Below, piece by piece: positions 28,372 through 38,285 of a stretch of DNA of 64,000 bases. Below the pieces are notes generated by a model, which saw only the letters and a list, made by a program, of their open reading frames with translations, was not told the origin of the DNA and searched no databases. Each line of letters starts with the position of its first letter. The stretch's first letter is position 1. A program made the translations under genes and the position numbers. The stretch is from Nocardioides donggukensis (GTDB taxonomy: Bacteria; Actinomycetota; Actinomycetes; Propionibacteriales; Nocardioidaceae), in assembly GCF_014842875.1 (NCBI RefSeq), contig NZ_JACYXZ010000001.1, forward strand, positions 558,001 to 622,000, written 5' to 3'.

Positions 28372-28401
28372 AAAGTAACTCACGCGTGAGTGACAGCACA
28401 A
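28372..28401 (-). promoter_or_regulatory. Promoter with MarR palindrome
   Basis: On the minus strand TTGTGC (28401-28396) and TACTTT (28377-28372) are 18 nt apart. The spacer holds ACTCACGCGTGAGT (28378-28391), a perfect palindrome. A repressor bound there would cover the promoter of the MarR-globin operon. Confidence 0.75.
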
Positions 28402-28423
28402 GGGTGACTGCGTTGGACCTCCC

Positions 28424-28473
28424 TTGACATCGAGAGGAAGTGTGTAAAGCGTCTCATTCGTTACCGAACGGTA
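28424..28473 (+). promoter_or_regulatory. Promoter and TetR-like operator before the dehydrogenase
   Basis: TTGACA at 28424-28429 is followed by TGTAAAGC (a possible extended -10, TAAAGC 28445-28450, 15-nt spacer). The inverted repeat TACCG-AA-CGGTA (28462-28473) lies just downstream, where a TetR-type repressor could block elongation. No tetR gene is nearby. Confidence 0.5.
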
Positions 28474-28507
28474 GTTCTCCGAGACCTGCGCCACATACCC
28501 TCGGTAC

Positions 28508-30133
28508 ATGAGCCAGCAGACCACCCGCTCGGGTGCGCCCGGTCGCCTCCTCGACGGCCCCTCCGACCCCGAGCACGACCCGACCGCCTCCTCCGCGCTG
28601 GAGCCCGGCTACGTCGCCTCGCTGACCGGTCGGGTGGTCGCCACCTCCGGCCAGACGACGGCCTCGACCTCGCCACTGAACGGGGAGCCGCTGGCAGACG
28701 TCCCGCAGTCGGGTGAGGACGACGTCGTCGCGGCCTTCGACCGCGCCCGGACGGCGCAGGCGGCCTGGGCCCGCACCTCCCTCGACGAGCGGGCCGAGGT
28801 GCTGCTCCGGCTCCACGACCTGGTGCTCGACCACGAGCAGGAGATCACCGACGTCGCGGTCTGGGAGTCCGGCAAGGCCCGCAAGGACGCCTACCTCGAG
28901 GCGTACCACGTCGCGCTCACCGCCCGGTACTACGCACGGACCGCGCACCGGCACCTCGACACCCGGCGCCGGTCCGGCGTCCTGCCGGGCGCCACCCGGA
29001 TCGACGTCAACCGGGTCCCCAAGGGGGTCGTCGGCATCATCTCCCCGTGGAACTACCCGTTCACGATGGCGCTGTGCGACGGCCTGCCGGCGCTGCTCGC
29101 CGGCAATGCGGTGGTCATCAAGCCGGACGCCCAGACGATGCTCACCGCCCTGCTCGGCGCCCGACTCCTCGAGCAGGCCGGCCTCCCGGAAGGCCTCTGG
29201 CAGGTCGTCGCCGGCCCCGGCTCCCGGGTCGGCCCCTCGATCGTCGAGAAGGCCGATTACGTCTGCTTCACGGGTTCCACGGCCACCGGTCGCTCGGTCG
29301 CCCGGGGCTGCGCCGACCGGCTCATCGGCTGCTCGCTCGAGCTCGGCGGCAAGAACCCGATCCTCGTCCTGCGCGACGCCGACATCGAGAGGGCCGCCGA
29401 GGGCGCCGTCCGGGCGACGTACTCCAACGCCGGACAGCTCTGCGTCTCCACCGAGCGGATGCTGGTCGCCGACGAGATCTACGACCGCTTCGTCGAGCGG
29501 TTCGTGGCGCGCACCGAGGCGATGACGCTCGGGGCCGGTCACGACTGGGCCATCGACATGGGCTCGCTGATCTCCCAGGACCAGCTCGACACCGTGACCG
29601 CGCACGTCGAGGACGCCGTCGCCAAGGGCGCGACCGTGCTCACCGGCGGCCGCGCCCGCCCGGACCTGGGCCGCTACGTCTACGAGCCGACGATCCTCGA
29701 GGGCGTGACCGAGGACATGCTCTGCCACGGGCAGGAGACCTTCGGCCCGGTCATCTCCGTCCAGCGCTTCCGCAGCGAGACCCGGGCGATCGCGAAGGCC
29801 AACGAGGGCAGCTACGGGCTGAACGCGGCGATCTACAGCCAGGACGGCCGGCGGGCCCGCGCGATCGCCCGCGAGATCAGGTGCGGCACGGTCAACATCA
29901 ACGAGGCGTACGGCGCCACGTTCGCCAGCATCGACGCCCCCATGGGCGGGATGCGGCAGTCCGGCCTGGGGCGTCGGCAGGGCGAGGAGGGCATCCACCG
30001 CTTCACCGAGACCCAGTCGGTCGGCACCCAGCGGGGGCACGGGTTCCACCCGCTGCCAGGGATGTCCAACGAGCGGTTCGCCCGGACGCTGTCGCTGTCG
30101 GCCCGACTGATGAACAGGCTGGGCCGGGCGTGA
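28508..30133 (+). CDS. Succinate-semialdehyde dehydrogenase-like ALDH
   Basis: This is a 541-residue aldehyde dehydrogenase. The catalytic Glu is in LELGGKNP (about residue 280) and the Cys in NAGQLCVS (about 315), with SPWNYPFT and GSTATGRSV for NAD(P) binding. The closest named group is succinic semialdehyde dehydrogenase (GabD2-like), which feeds 4-aminobutyrate carbon into succinate, though other aldehydes are possible. About 40 extra N-terminal residues are present. The stop overlaps the GTG of a ChoD-like oxidoreductase, so both enzymes are made together. Confidence 0.82.
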   Translation: MSQQTTRSGAPGRLLDGPSDPEHDPTASSALEPGYVASLTGRVVATSGQTTASTSPLNGEPLADVPQSGEDDVVAAFDRARTAQAAWARTSLDERAEVLLRLHDLVLDHEQEITDVAVWESGKARKDAYLEAYHVALTARYYARTAHRHLDTRRRSGVLPGATRIDVNRVPKGVVGIISPWNYPFTMALCDGLPALLAGNAVVIKPDAQTMLTALLGARLLEQAGLPEGLWQVVAGPGSRVGPSIVEKADYVCFTGSTATGRSVARGCADRLIGCSLELGGKNPILVLRDADIERAAEGAVRATYSNAGQLCVSTERMLVADEIYDRFVERFVARTEAMTLGAGHDWAIDMGSLISQDQLDTVTAHVEDAVAKGATVLTGGRARPDLGRYVYEPTILEGVTEDMLCHGQETFGPVISVQRFRSETRAIAKANEGSYGLNAAIYSQDGRRARAIAREIRCGTVNINEAYGATFASIDAPMGGMRQSGLGRRQGEEGIHRFTETQSVGTQRGHGFHPLPGMSNERFARTLSLSARLMNRLGRA

Positions 30134-31836
30134 GCACCCACTACGACGTCCTCGTCATCGGCTCCGGCTTCGGCGGCTCGGTCTCCGCGCTCCGGCTCAC
30201 CGAGAAGGGCTACCGGGTCGGCGTCCTCGAGGCCGGGGCCCGGTTCGAGGACGACGACTTCGCGGCCACCTCGTTCGACCTCAAGCGGTTCCTCTACCTG
30301 CCCGACGCCGGGCTCTACGGCATCCAGCGCATCGGCATGGTCCGCGACTGCCTGATCCTGGCCGGCGCCGGCGTCGGCGGCGGGTCGCTGGTCTACGCCA
30401 ACACCCTCTACGAGCCGCTCGACGCCTTCTACCGGGACCGGTCCTGGTCGCACATCACCGACTGGAAGGCCGAGCTGGCGCCGTACTACGACCAGGCGAA
30501 GCGGATGCTCGGCGTCGTCGAGAACCCGCTCCGGACCCCGGCGGACGACGTCATGGAGAAGGTCGCGGTCGACATGGGCGCCGGCGACAGCTTCCACCCG
30601 ACGCCTGTCGGCGTCTTCTTCGGCGGCCCCGACGCCCGGCCCGGGGAGCCGGTCGCCGACCCGTACTTCGGCGGCGCCGGCCCGGACCGCAACCCCTGCC
30701 GGGCGTGTGGCGAGTGCATGACCGGGTGCCGGCACAACGCGAAGAACACCCTGGTGAAGAACTACCTCCACCTGGCCGAGCAGGCGGGCGCCGTCGTCCA
30801 CCCGCTGACCACGGTCACCCGGGTCCGCCCGCGCGAGGGAGGAGGCTACGAGGTCACCGCCCGGTGGACGAAGGCCAAGCTCTCGCGGCGTACGGCGGTG
30901 CGCACGTTCACCGCCGACCACGTCATCTTCTCGGCCGCGGCGCTGGGCACGCAGAAGCTGTTGCACCGGCTGAAGCTGGAGGGCGACCTGCCCCGGGTCA
31001 GCGACCGGCTCGGTGTGCTGACCCGCACCAACTCCGAGGCCATCCTCGGCGCGATCGCCCCGGACACCTCCACCGACTACAGCGAGGGGATCGCGATCAC
31101 CTCGTCGTGGCACCCCGACGAGCACACCCACATCGAGCCGGTCCGCTACGGCCGGGGCAGCAACGCGATGTCGCTGATCCAGACCGTGCTCACCGACGGC
31201 GGGGGAGACCGGCCCCGGTGGCGGACCTGGCTCCGCGAGCTGTGGCGGCAGAAGTCGCAGGTGCGGAACCTCTACGACCTCCGGCACTGGTCGGAGCGCA
31301 CGGTCATCGCCCTGGTCATGCAGACCCTCGACAACTCGATCACGACCCGCCCGCAGAGGCGCCTCGGCCGGTTCCGGATGACCTCCGAGCAGGGGCACGG
31401 CACGCCGAACCCGACCTGGATCCCGGTCGCCAACGAGGCGGTCCGGCGCATGGCCGACACCATGGGCGGCACCCCCGGCGGCTCGATCGGGGAGCCGTTC
31501 GACATGCCGCTGACCGCGCACTTCATCGGCGGCTGCACGATCGGGGACTCGCCGGAGACCGGCGTGGTCGACCCCTACCAGCGGATGTACGGCCACCCCG
31601 GCCTGCACGTGGTCGACGGGTCGGCGATCTCGGCCAACCTGGGGGTCAACCCCTCACTGACGATCACCGCCCAGGCGGAGCGGGCGATGGCGTTCTGGCC
31701 CAACAAGGGCGAGCCGGATCCGCGCCCCGACCTCGGGTCCGACTACCGACGCGTCGAGCCGGTCCGTCCGGTGCGTCCCGTGGTGCCCGAGTCCGCGCCC
31801 GGTGCCCTGAGGCTCCCGATCGTCGAGGTGCGTTGA
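30130..31836 (+). CDS. GMC oxidoreductase, ChoD-like
   Basis: This 568-residue FAD enzyme has the N-terminal dinucleotide site VIGSGFGGSVSALRL, GAGVGGGSLVYANT, and the C-terminal GVVDPYQRMYGHPGLHVVDGS of GMC oxidoreductases. A cysteine cluster, NPCRACGECMTGCRHNAKN near residues 190-208, has CxxCxxC spacing reminiscent of a ferredoxin site and is a feature of mycobacterial ChoD (Rv3409c). ChoD was named a cholesterol oxidase, but its true substrate remains doubtful. The His/Asn pair expected in the active site is not obvious by eye. The GTG overlaps the dehydrogenase stop. A chain of alcohol oxidation followed by aldehyde oxidation is plausible. Confidence 0.85.
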   Translation: MSTHYDVLVIGSGFGGSVSALRLTEKGYRVGVLEAGARFEDDDFAATSFDLKRFLYLPDAGLYGIQRIGMVRDCLILAGAGVGGGSLVYANTLYEPLDAFYRDRSWSHITDWKAELAPYYDQAKRMLGVVENPLRTPADDVMEKVAVDMGAGDSFHPTPVGVFFGGPDARPGEPVADPYFGGAGPDRNPCRACGECMTGCRHNAKNTLVKNYLHLAEQAGAVVHPLTTVTRVRPREGGGYEVTARWTKAKLSRRTAVRTFTADHVIFSAAALGTQKLLHRLKLEGDLPRVSDRLGVLTRTNSEAILGAIAPDTSTDYSEGIAITSSWHPDEHTHIEPVRYGRGSNAMSLIQTVLTDGGGDRPRWRTWLRELWRQKSQVRNLYDLRHWSERTVIALVMQTLDNSITTRPQRRLGRFRMTSEQGHGTPNPTWIPVANEAVRRMADTMGGTPGGSIGEPFDMPLTAHFIGGCTIGDSPETGVVDPYQRMYGHPGLHVVDGSAISANLGVNPSLTITAQAERAMAFWPNKGEPDPRPDLGSDYRRVEPVRPVRPVVPESAPGALRLPIVEVR

Positions 31837-31967
31837 GGGGCCGGAGAAAACTTCCGGGATTCGTGTGACTGGCCGTAACCCGGGCTCCCGGGGGTCGTTG
31901 AGCCGTCGGGTCCGGCGAATCATGCTCCCTCCCATGCCGGGCCCCGTGTCCAAGCACTGTCCTGCAG

Positions 31968-32023
31968 ATGCATGGACGATCAGGGCCCGGCCACCCTCCC
32001 TCCCCGGCCGGGCCCTGATGCAT
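31968..32023 (+). terminator. Strong hairpin between the GMC gene and guaA
   Basis: ATCAGGGCCCGGCC (31979-31992) and its exact complement (32006-32019) enclose a pyrimidine-rich 13-nt loop. Copies of ATGCAT flank both sides and extend the pairing. Bases 31837-32110 hold no convincing gene. The hairpin may be a terminator or part of the guaA leader. No T-run follows. Confidence 0.55.
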
Positions 32024-32110
32024 TTCCGGACGGGCTCGGCCTGGGTCGGCCGCGCGGACGGGCGTCGATAGACTGCGCCAACGCCGTACCCCGCCCCCGA
32101 AAGGCCCCGG

Positions 32111-33710
<1,600 letters not shown>

Positions 33711-33731
33711 GCCCGTCCCTGCCGGGTGCGG

Positions 33732-34937
33732 CTAGGGGCCGACGGCGATCTCGGTGCGGTCCGCGGCCAGCAGCACGGCCCCGATGAGCGAGGCCCGCTC
33801 GCCCAGCTCACTGGCCACCACCGGGGTGGAGGCCGCCGCGTCGACGGCGTGCCGCCGCATCCCGATCCGCACCGAGTGCAGCAGGAGGTCGCCGGCCCGG
33901 GCCATCTCGCCGCCCACCACGATCAGGTCGGGGTTGAGCAGGTTCACCACCGCCGCCAGGCCCCAGCCCACGTGCAGCCCGGCGTCCTCCAGGGTCCGCA
34001 CCGCCGAGACGTTGCCGTCCCGGGCCGCGGCCAGGATCCGGTCGATGCCGGCATCGGGGAGCTGGTTGGCCAGCATGGCCTCGACGGTGCCGATGGAGGC
34101 GTAGGCCTCCAGGCAGCCGCGGCTGCCGCACCGGCAGACCGGACCCTGCTCGTCGAGCGTGAGGTGTCCGATCTCACCGGCGGTGCCGTCGGCCCCCCGG
34201 AAGAGCCGGTTGTCCACGATCAGCCCGGCGCCGACGCCCGAGGAGATCTTCAGGAAGACCGAGGTGGCGTGCCCGCGGGCCACGCCGTGCCGGTGCTCGG
34301 CGAGCGCTCCCAGGTTGGCGTCGTTCTCGGTGTGCACCGGCCGGTCGAACCAGCCGGAGGTGACCTCGCGGGCGTTCACCCCGACCCAGCCGGGCAGGAT
34401 CGCCGAGGACCGGACCAGGTCGTCGCTGATCGGCGCCGGCAGTCCGAGGCCGATGTTGCGCACCGGCACTCCGTGGCCATGCTCGGCGAGGAGAGCGGTG
34501 AGCATGCCGTCGGCGATCTCCAGCCCCTCGTCGTACGCGTGCTCGGCATGCAGTCGGCGCCGGTCCTCGGCCACCAGGGCGCCCGAGAGGTCGCCCAGCG
34601 CGACCGCCACGTGCCGGTGCCCGAAGTCGATCCCGGCCACGAGTCCGGCCGACCGGGCCAGGCGCACCGTGGTGCCGCGCCGGCCGCTGCCGGGCTCGGT
34701 GTCGACCAGGCCGGCCGAGGCGAGGTGACGCACGATGTTCGAGACCGTGGCCGGCGCCAGCCCGGTCAGGCGGGCCAGCTCGGCCTGGGTCACCGGGGTG
34801 CCGTCCGCGGGGAGCTCGGCGGCGCGGCCTCGCAGCACGTTCACGACCCGGGCCTGGTTGGCGGTGCGCAGCGACGCCGTGGAGCCCGGGGCGGAGGTGG
34901 CGGCTGGTCGGACGGGCATGGAGGAACTGTCGACCAT
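33732..34937 (-). CDS. ROK-family repressor of the sugar ABC importer
   Basis: This 401-residue protein has an N-terminal winged helix-turn-helix (TQAELARLTGLAPATVSNIV, about residues 45-65). A ROK domain follows, with an ATP/sugar-kinase-like fold, GIDFGHRHVAVALG and the zinc cluster CRCGSRGCLE (about residue 268). ROK regulators respond to sugars. It is divergent from a xylose/ribose-type ABC importer and probably represses it. I chose ATG 34937; a TTG at 34955 and an ATG at 34919 are alternatives. No kinase or isomerase gene is nearby to name the sugar. Confidence 0.87.
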   Translation of the reverse strand: MVDSSSMPVRPAATSAPGSTASLRTANQARVVNVLRGRAAELPADGTPVTQAELARLTGLAPATVSNIVRHLASAGLVDTEPGSGRRGTTVRLARSAGLVAGIDFGHRHVAVALGDLSGALVAEDRRRLHAEHAYDEGLEIADGMLTALLAEHGHGVPVRNIGLGLPAPISDDLVRSSAILPGWVGVNAREVTSGWFDRPVHTENDANLGALAEHRHGVARGHATSVFLKISSGVGAGLIVDNRLFRGADGTAGEIGHLTLDEQGPVCRCGSRGCLEAYASIGTVEAMLANQLPDAGIDRILAAARDGNVSAVRTLEDAGLHVGWGLAAVVNLLNPDLIVVGGEMARAGDLLLHSVRIGMRRHAVDAAASTPVVASELGERASLIGAVLLAADRTEIAVGP

Positions 34938-34947
34938 GAAGCCCGTA

Positions 34948-35018
34948 GCCGTCAAGTGATGTGGACTAACTTGCCCGAACCCCAGTTCCGAACTTTCTTG
35001 CGTTCAACTCTTGACGGC
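34948..35018. promoter_or_regulatory. Operator region between ROK gene and importer
   Basis: GCCGTCAA (34948-34955) and its inverse TTGACGGC (35011-35018) frame the gap, with the near-palindrome AGTTC-C-GAACT (34984-34994) in the middle. These are candidate ROK-binding sites. TTGACG could also serve as a -35 element on either strand. Confidence 0.5.
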
Positions 35019-35093
35019 AAAGCCTGTGACTCACCACACTCGTCCTGTCACCCCGGACCGCCACGCATCGGTCCAGACCCCCAGGAGGAATCC

Positions 35094-36161
35094 GTGTCCA
35101 CAGCCTTTCGACGAGTGGCGCTCGGCAGCGCCGCGGTCCTGTTCAGCGTCGGTAGCCTCGCCGCCTGCGGCGCCAACGAGGCGCAGAGCGGGGGCGACGG
35201 CGACGGCCCCGTGATCGCGCTCCTGCTGCCCGAGTCGGCGACCACGCGCTACGAGGCCTTCGACCGCCCCCTCTTCGAGGCGAAGGTCGCCGAGCTGTGC
35301 GAGGAGTGCAGCATCGAGTACTTCAACGCCGACCAGGACGAGGCCAAGCAGGACGGCCAGGTCGACTCGGCCATCGGCAAGGGAGCCGACGTCGTCGTGC
35401 TCGACCCGGTGAACGGCGACGGCGCCGGCGGCATGGTGCAGTCGGCCCAGGAGTCCGACGCGACCGTGATCGCCTACGACCGGTTCATCGAGGGCGCCGA
35501 CTACTACATGTCCTTCGACAACTTCACCGTCGGCAAGATGCAGGCCGAGGCCCTGGTCGAGCAGACCGGCGACAAGGGTGACGTCCTCATGCTCAACGGC
35601 GCACCCAGCGACCCGAACGCGGCCCAGTTCAAGGAGGGCGCGCACAGCGTGCTCGACTCCTCGGGGCTGACGATCCTGGCCGAGTACGACAACCCGGACT
35701 GGAGCCCCGACAACGCCCAGCAGTGGACCACCGACCAGCTCGCGAAGTACCCCACGTCCCGGATCAACGGGGTCTACGCGGCCAACGACGGCCAGGCCGG
35801 CGGCGTCATCTCGGCGCTCACCGGTGCCGGCGTGGCGCGCGACAGCCTGCCGCCGGTCACCGGGCAGGACGCCGAGCTCGCCGCGATCCAGCGGATCGTC
35901 GCCGGGGAGCAGTCCATGACGATCTACAAGCCGATCAAGATCGAGGCCGAGACGGCCGCCGAGGTCGCCGTGAAGATCGCCCGCGGCGAGGAGGTGACCG
36001 GCACCGAGGACTTCGAGGGCGTCGCGTCGTTCATCTTCGACCCGATCGTGGTCACGCAGGACAACGTGATGGACACCGTCGTCGCCGACGGTTTCTACTC
36101 CGTGGAGGACATCTGCACCAAGGAGTACGCCGACGCCTGCGCCTCCGCCGGCGTCGAGTGA
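35094..36161 (+). CDS. Sugar-binding lipoprotein of ABC importer
   Basis: This 355-residue periplasmic-binding-protein type 1 protein is anchored by a lipobox SLAAC (Cys about residue 25). VIALLLPESATTRYEAFDRP, DVVVLDPVNGDGAGG and VTGQDAELAAIQRIVAGEQSMTIYK follow XylF-like sugar-binding proteins. It captures a monosaccharide outside the membrane and delivers it to the permease. The GTG follows AGGAGGAA. It is the first gene of a three-gene importer operon divergent from a ROK repressor. Xylose is the best guess from similarity. Confidence 0.88.
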   Translation: MSTAFRRVALGSAAVLFSVGSLAACGANEAQSGGDGDGPVIALLLPESATTRYEAFDRPLFEAKVAELCEECSIEYFNADQDEAKQDGQVDSAIGKGADVVVLDPVNGDGAGGMVQSAQESDATVIAYDRFIEGADYYMSFDNFTVGKMQAEALVEQTGDKGDVLMLNGAPSDPNAAQFKEGAHSVLDSSGLTILAEYDNPDWSPDNAQQWTTDQLAKYPTSRINGVYAANDGQAGGVISALTGAGVARDSLPPVTGQDAELAAIQRIVAGEQSMTIYKPIKIEAETAAEVAVKIARGEEVTGTEDFEGVASFIFDPIVVTQDNVMDTVVADGFYSVEDICTKEYADACASAGVE

Positions 36162-36171
36162 GGTCGCCGGA

Positions 36172-36981
36172 ATGAGTTCAGCGCTCGCGCACGAGACGCC
36201 GGTCAGGGACAGCGTGCTGTCCCTGACCGGGGTCACGAAGAGGTTCGGCGCCGTCCAGGCGCTCACCGACGTCCATCTCGACGTGGCCCCGGGTGAGGTG
36301 GTCGCCCTCGTGGGTGACAACGGCGCCGGCAAGTCCACGCTCGTGAAGATCATCTGCGGCGTCTACCAGCCGGACCAGGGGCAGATCTCCCTGGACGGGG
36401 CTCAGGTCAGCGTCGGGGGTCCGCGGCAGGCCCAGCACCTGGGCATCGCCACCGTCTTCCAGGACCTGGCCCTGTGCGACAACCTCGACGTGGTCGCCAA
36501 CCTGTTCCTCGGGCAGGAGCACCACCGCTCCTACCTGCTGAACGAGATCCAGATGGAGACCGAGGCCTGGCGGCTGCTGCGCAGCCTCTCGGCCAAGATC
36601 CCGTCGGTGCGGATCCCGATCGCCGGCCTCTCCGGCGGGCAGCGGCAGACGGTGGCCATCGCCCGCTCACTGGTGGGCAAGCCCAAGGTCGTGCTCCTCG
36701 ACGAGCCGACCGCGGCCCTGGGCGTCGCCCAGACCGCCGAGGTGCTCAACCTGGTCGAGCGGCTGCGCGAGCAGGGCCTCGGCGTGATCCTGGTCAGCCA
36801 CAACATGGCCGACGTGCAGGCGGTCGCCGACCGGATCTGCGTCCTCCGGCTGGGCCGCAACGCGGCGGAGTTCCGGGTCGAGGACGCCACCACCGAGCAG
36901 CTGGTCGCCGCCATCACCGGCGCCTCGGACAACGTGGTGTCGGCCCGCATGAGCCGCAAGGACGGTGACGGCAATGTCTGA
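36172..36981 (+). CDS. Sugar ABC importer ATP-binding protein (single domain)
   Basis: This is a 269-residue ATPase with Walker A GDNGAGKST, signature LSGGQRQ and Walker B VVLLDEPTAALG. Carbohydrate ATPases of the XylG/RbsA group normally have two fused ATPase domains of about 500 residues. This one has a single domain, as in the FrcA-like subset, so it must act as a homodimer. The D-loop reads AALG rather than SALD, as is common in this group. It starts 10 nt after the binding-protein gene and overlaps the permease gene by 8 nt. Confidence 0.9.
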   Translation: MSSALAHETPVRDSVLSLTGVTKRFGAVQALTDVHLDVAPGEVVALVGDNGAGKSTLVKIICGVYQPDQGQISLDGAQVSVGGPRQAQHLGIATVFQDLALCDNLDVVANLFLGQEHHRSYLLNEIQMETEAWRLLRSLSAKIPSVRIPIAGLSGGQRQTVAIARSLVGKPKVVLLDEPTAALGVAQTAEVLNLVERLREQGLGVILVSHNMADVQAVADRICVLRLGRNAAEFRVEDATTEQLVAAITGASDNVVSARMSRKDGDGNV

Positions 36982-38245
36982 GACGCCCACGACCGAGGCG
37001 CCGGCCGAGCAGTCCGGCCCGGCGCTGGCCGACCTCCAGGACGAGCGGCTGATCAACCAGCAGAGCTTCTCCGCGGTGGCCAGCCAGTTCGTCCACCGGC
37101 TCAGGGGCGGCGAGCTGGGCAGCCTGCCGGTGATCATCGGCCTGATCATCATCTGCACCGTCTTCTACGCCATCGAGCCGCGCTTCCTGTCGTCGTTCAA
37201 CCTGGTGAGCATCGCCCGGTTCGCGGCGCCGACCGGGATCATCTCCCTCGGCATCGTGCTGGTCCTGCTGCTCGGGGAGATCGACCTGTCGGTCGGCTCC
37301 CTGTCCGGCTTCGCCTCCGCGGTGATGGCCGTCGTGGTGGTCGACAACGGCCAGCCGGTCCTCGTCGGTATGGCGGCCGGCATCGCCGTCGGTGCGACGA
37401 TCGGACTCTTCTTCGGGCTCCTGCGCACGCGGATCGGCGTACCGAGCTTCGTGTTCTCCCTCGCCGGGCTGCTGGCGTTCCAAGGGGCGCTCTTCTACGT
37501 GCTCGGCGACAAGGGGACGATCACGATCCCGGCCAGCTCCTCGCTCGTGCAGTTCGCGAAGTTCGGCTACGTCCCCGCCGGGCTCTCCTACCTGCTGGTG
37601 CTGCTTATCGCGGCGGCCTACCTGGGGGCGGAGCTGCTCAACCGGTCCCGCCGTGCCAAGGCCGGGCTCGCGAACAGCTGGCTGCCCCTGCCGCTGGTGA
37701 AGGCCGGCCTCCTCGCCGGCGGGCTGGTGTTCCTCACCTACTACCTCAACGTGGACCGCGGCTGGCCCAACGTCTGGGCCCTGTTCACGGTGCTGGTCGT
37801 CGTGACGGACCTGGTCCTGAGGAAGACCCGCTGGGGCCGGCACGTGTTCGCCGTCGGCGGCAACGAGGAGGCGGCCCGCCGCTCCGGCATCAAGGTGGAC
37901 CGGACCTACGTCACGGTGTTCGTGCTGTGCTCGTCGCTGGCCGCCCTGGGCGGCCTCATGGCGGCCGGGGTGCTCGGCAGCGTCTCGCAGAACAGCGGCA
38001 CGACCGGGCTCGAGCTGACCGCGATCGCGGCGGCCGTGATCGGCGGGGCCAGCCTGTTCGGCGGCCGCGGCACGGCGTACGCCGCGATGCTGGGGATCAT
38101 CGTCCTGCAGTCCATCGACTCGGGTCTGAACCAGATCAACGTCGACTCCTCGGTCCGGTTCATGACCACCGGAGCCGTCCTGCTGCTGGCCGTCATGATC
38201 GACTCGGTGTCGAGGAAGGCGAGAACCTCCAGCGGTCGCGGCTGA
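36974..38245 (+). CDS. Sugar ABC importer permease (XylH-like)
   Basis: This is a 423-residue membrane protein with about ten helices between residues 55 and 415, including LGIVLVLLLGEIDLSVGSLSG and VIGGASLFGGRGTAYAA, both typical of the XylH/RbsC/FrcB permease family. Longer members such as XylH have the loop around residues 185-260 seen here. I chose the ATG at 36974; a GTG three codons earlier is possible. It completes the importer and is followed by an independent gene. Confidence 0.9.
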   Translation: MSETPTTEAPAEQSGPALADLQDERLINQQSFSAVASQFVHRLRGGELGSLPVIIGLIIICTVFYAIEPRFLSSFNLVSIARFAAPTGIISLGIVLVLLLGEIDLSVGSLSGFASAVMAVVVVDNGQPVLVGMAAGIAVGATIGLFFGLLRTRIGVPSFVFSLAGLLAFQGALFYVLGDKGTITIPASSSLVQFAKFGYVPAGLSYLLVLLIAAAYLGAELLNRSRRAKAGLANSWLPLPLVKAGLLAGGLVFLTYYLNVDRGWPNVWALFTVLVVVTDLVLRKTRWGRHVFAVGGNEEAARRSGIKVDRTYVTVFVLCSSLAALGGLMAAGVLGSVSQNSGTTGLELTAIAAAVIGGASLFGGRGTAYAAMLGIIVLQSIDSGLNQINVDSSVRFMTTGAVLLLAVMIDSVSRKARTSSGRG

Positions 38246-38273
38246 GTCGCGGCCCACGGGTCGGACCGGCATA

Positions 38274-38279
38274 TACGGT
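38274..38279 (+). promoter_or_regulatory. Possible leaderless -10 for the hybrid kinase
   Basis: TACGGT lies exactly 6 nt before the ATG at 38286, within the A/T-rich ATATACGGT. No ribosome-binding site is evident. Confidence 0.4.
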
Positions 38280-38285
38280 GTAGCC

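Noticed and set aside
31865..32071. Short open frame of 68 codons before guaA
   Set aside because: It spans a strong hairpin, has no ribosome-binding site and no recognisable protein features.
33726..35093. Long N-terminal extension of the sugar-binding protein frame
   Set aside because: It is antisense to the ROK gene. The signal peptide, GTG and AGGAGGAA at 35083-35094 show the true start.
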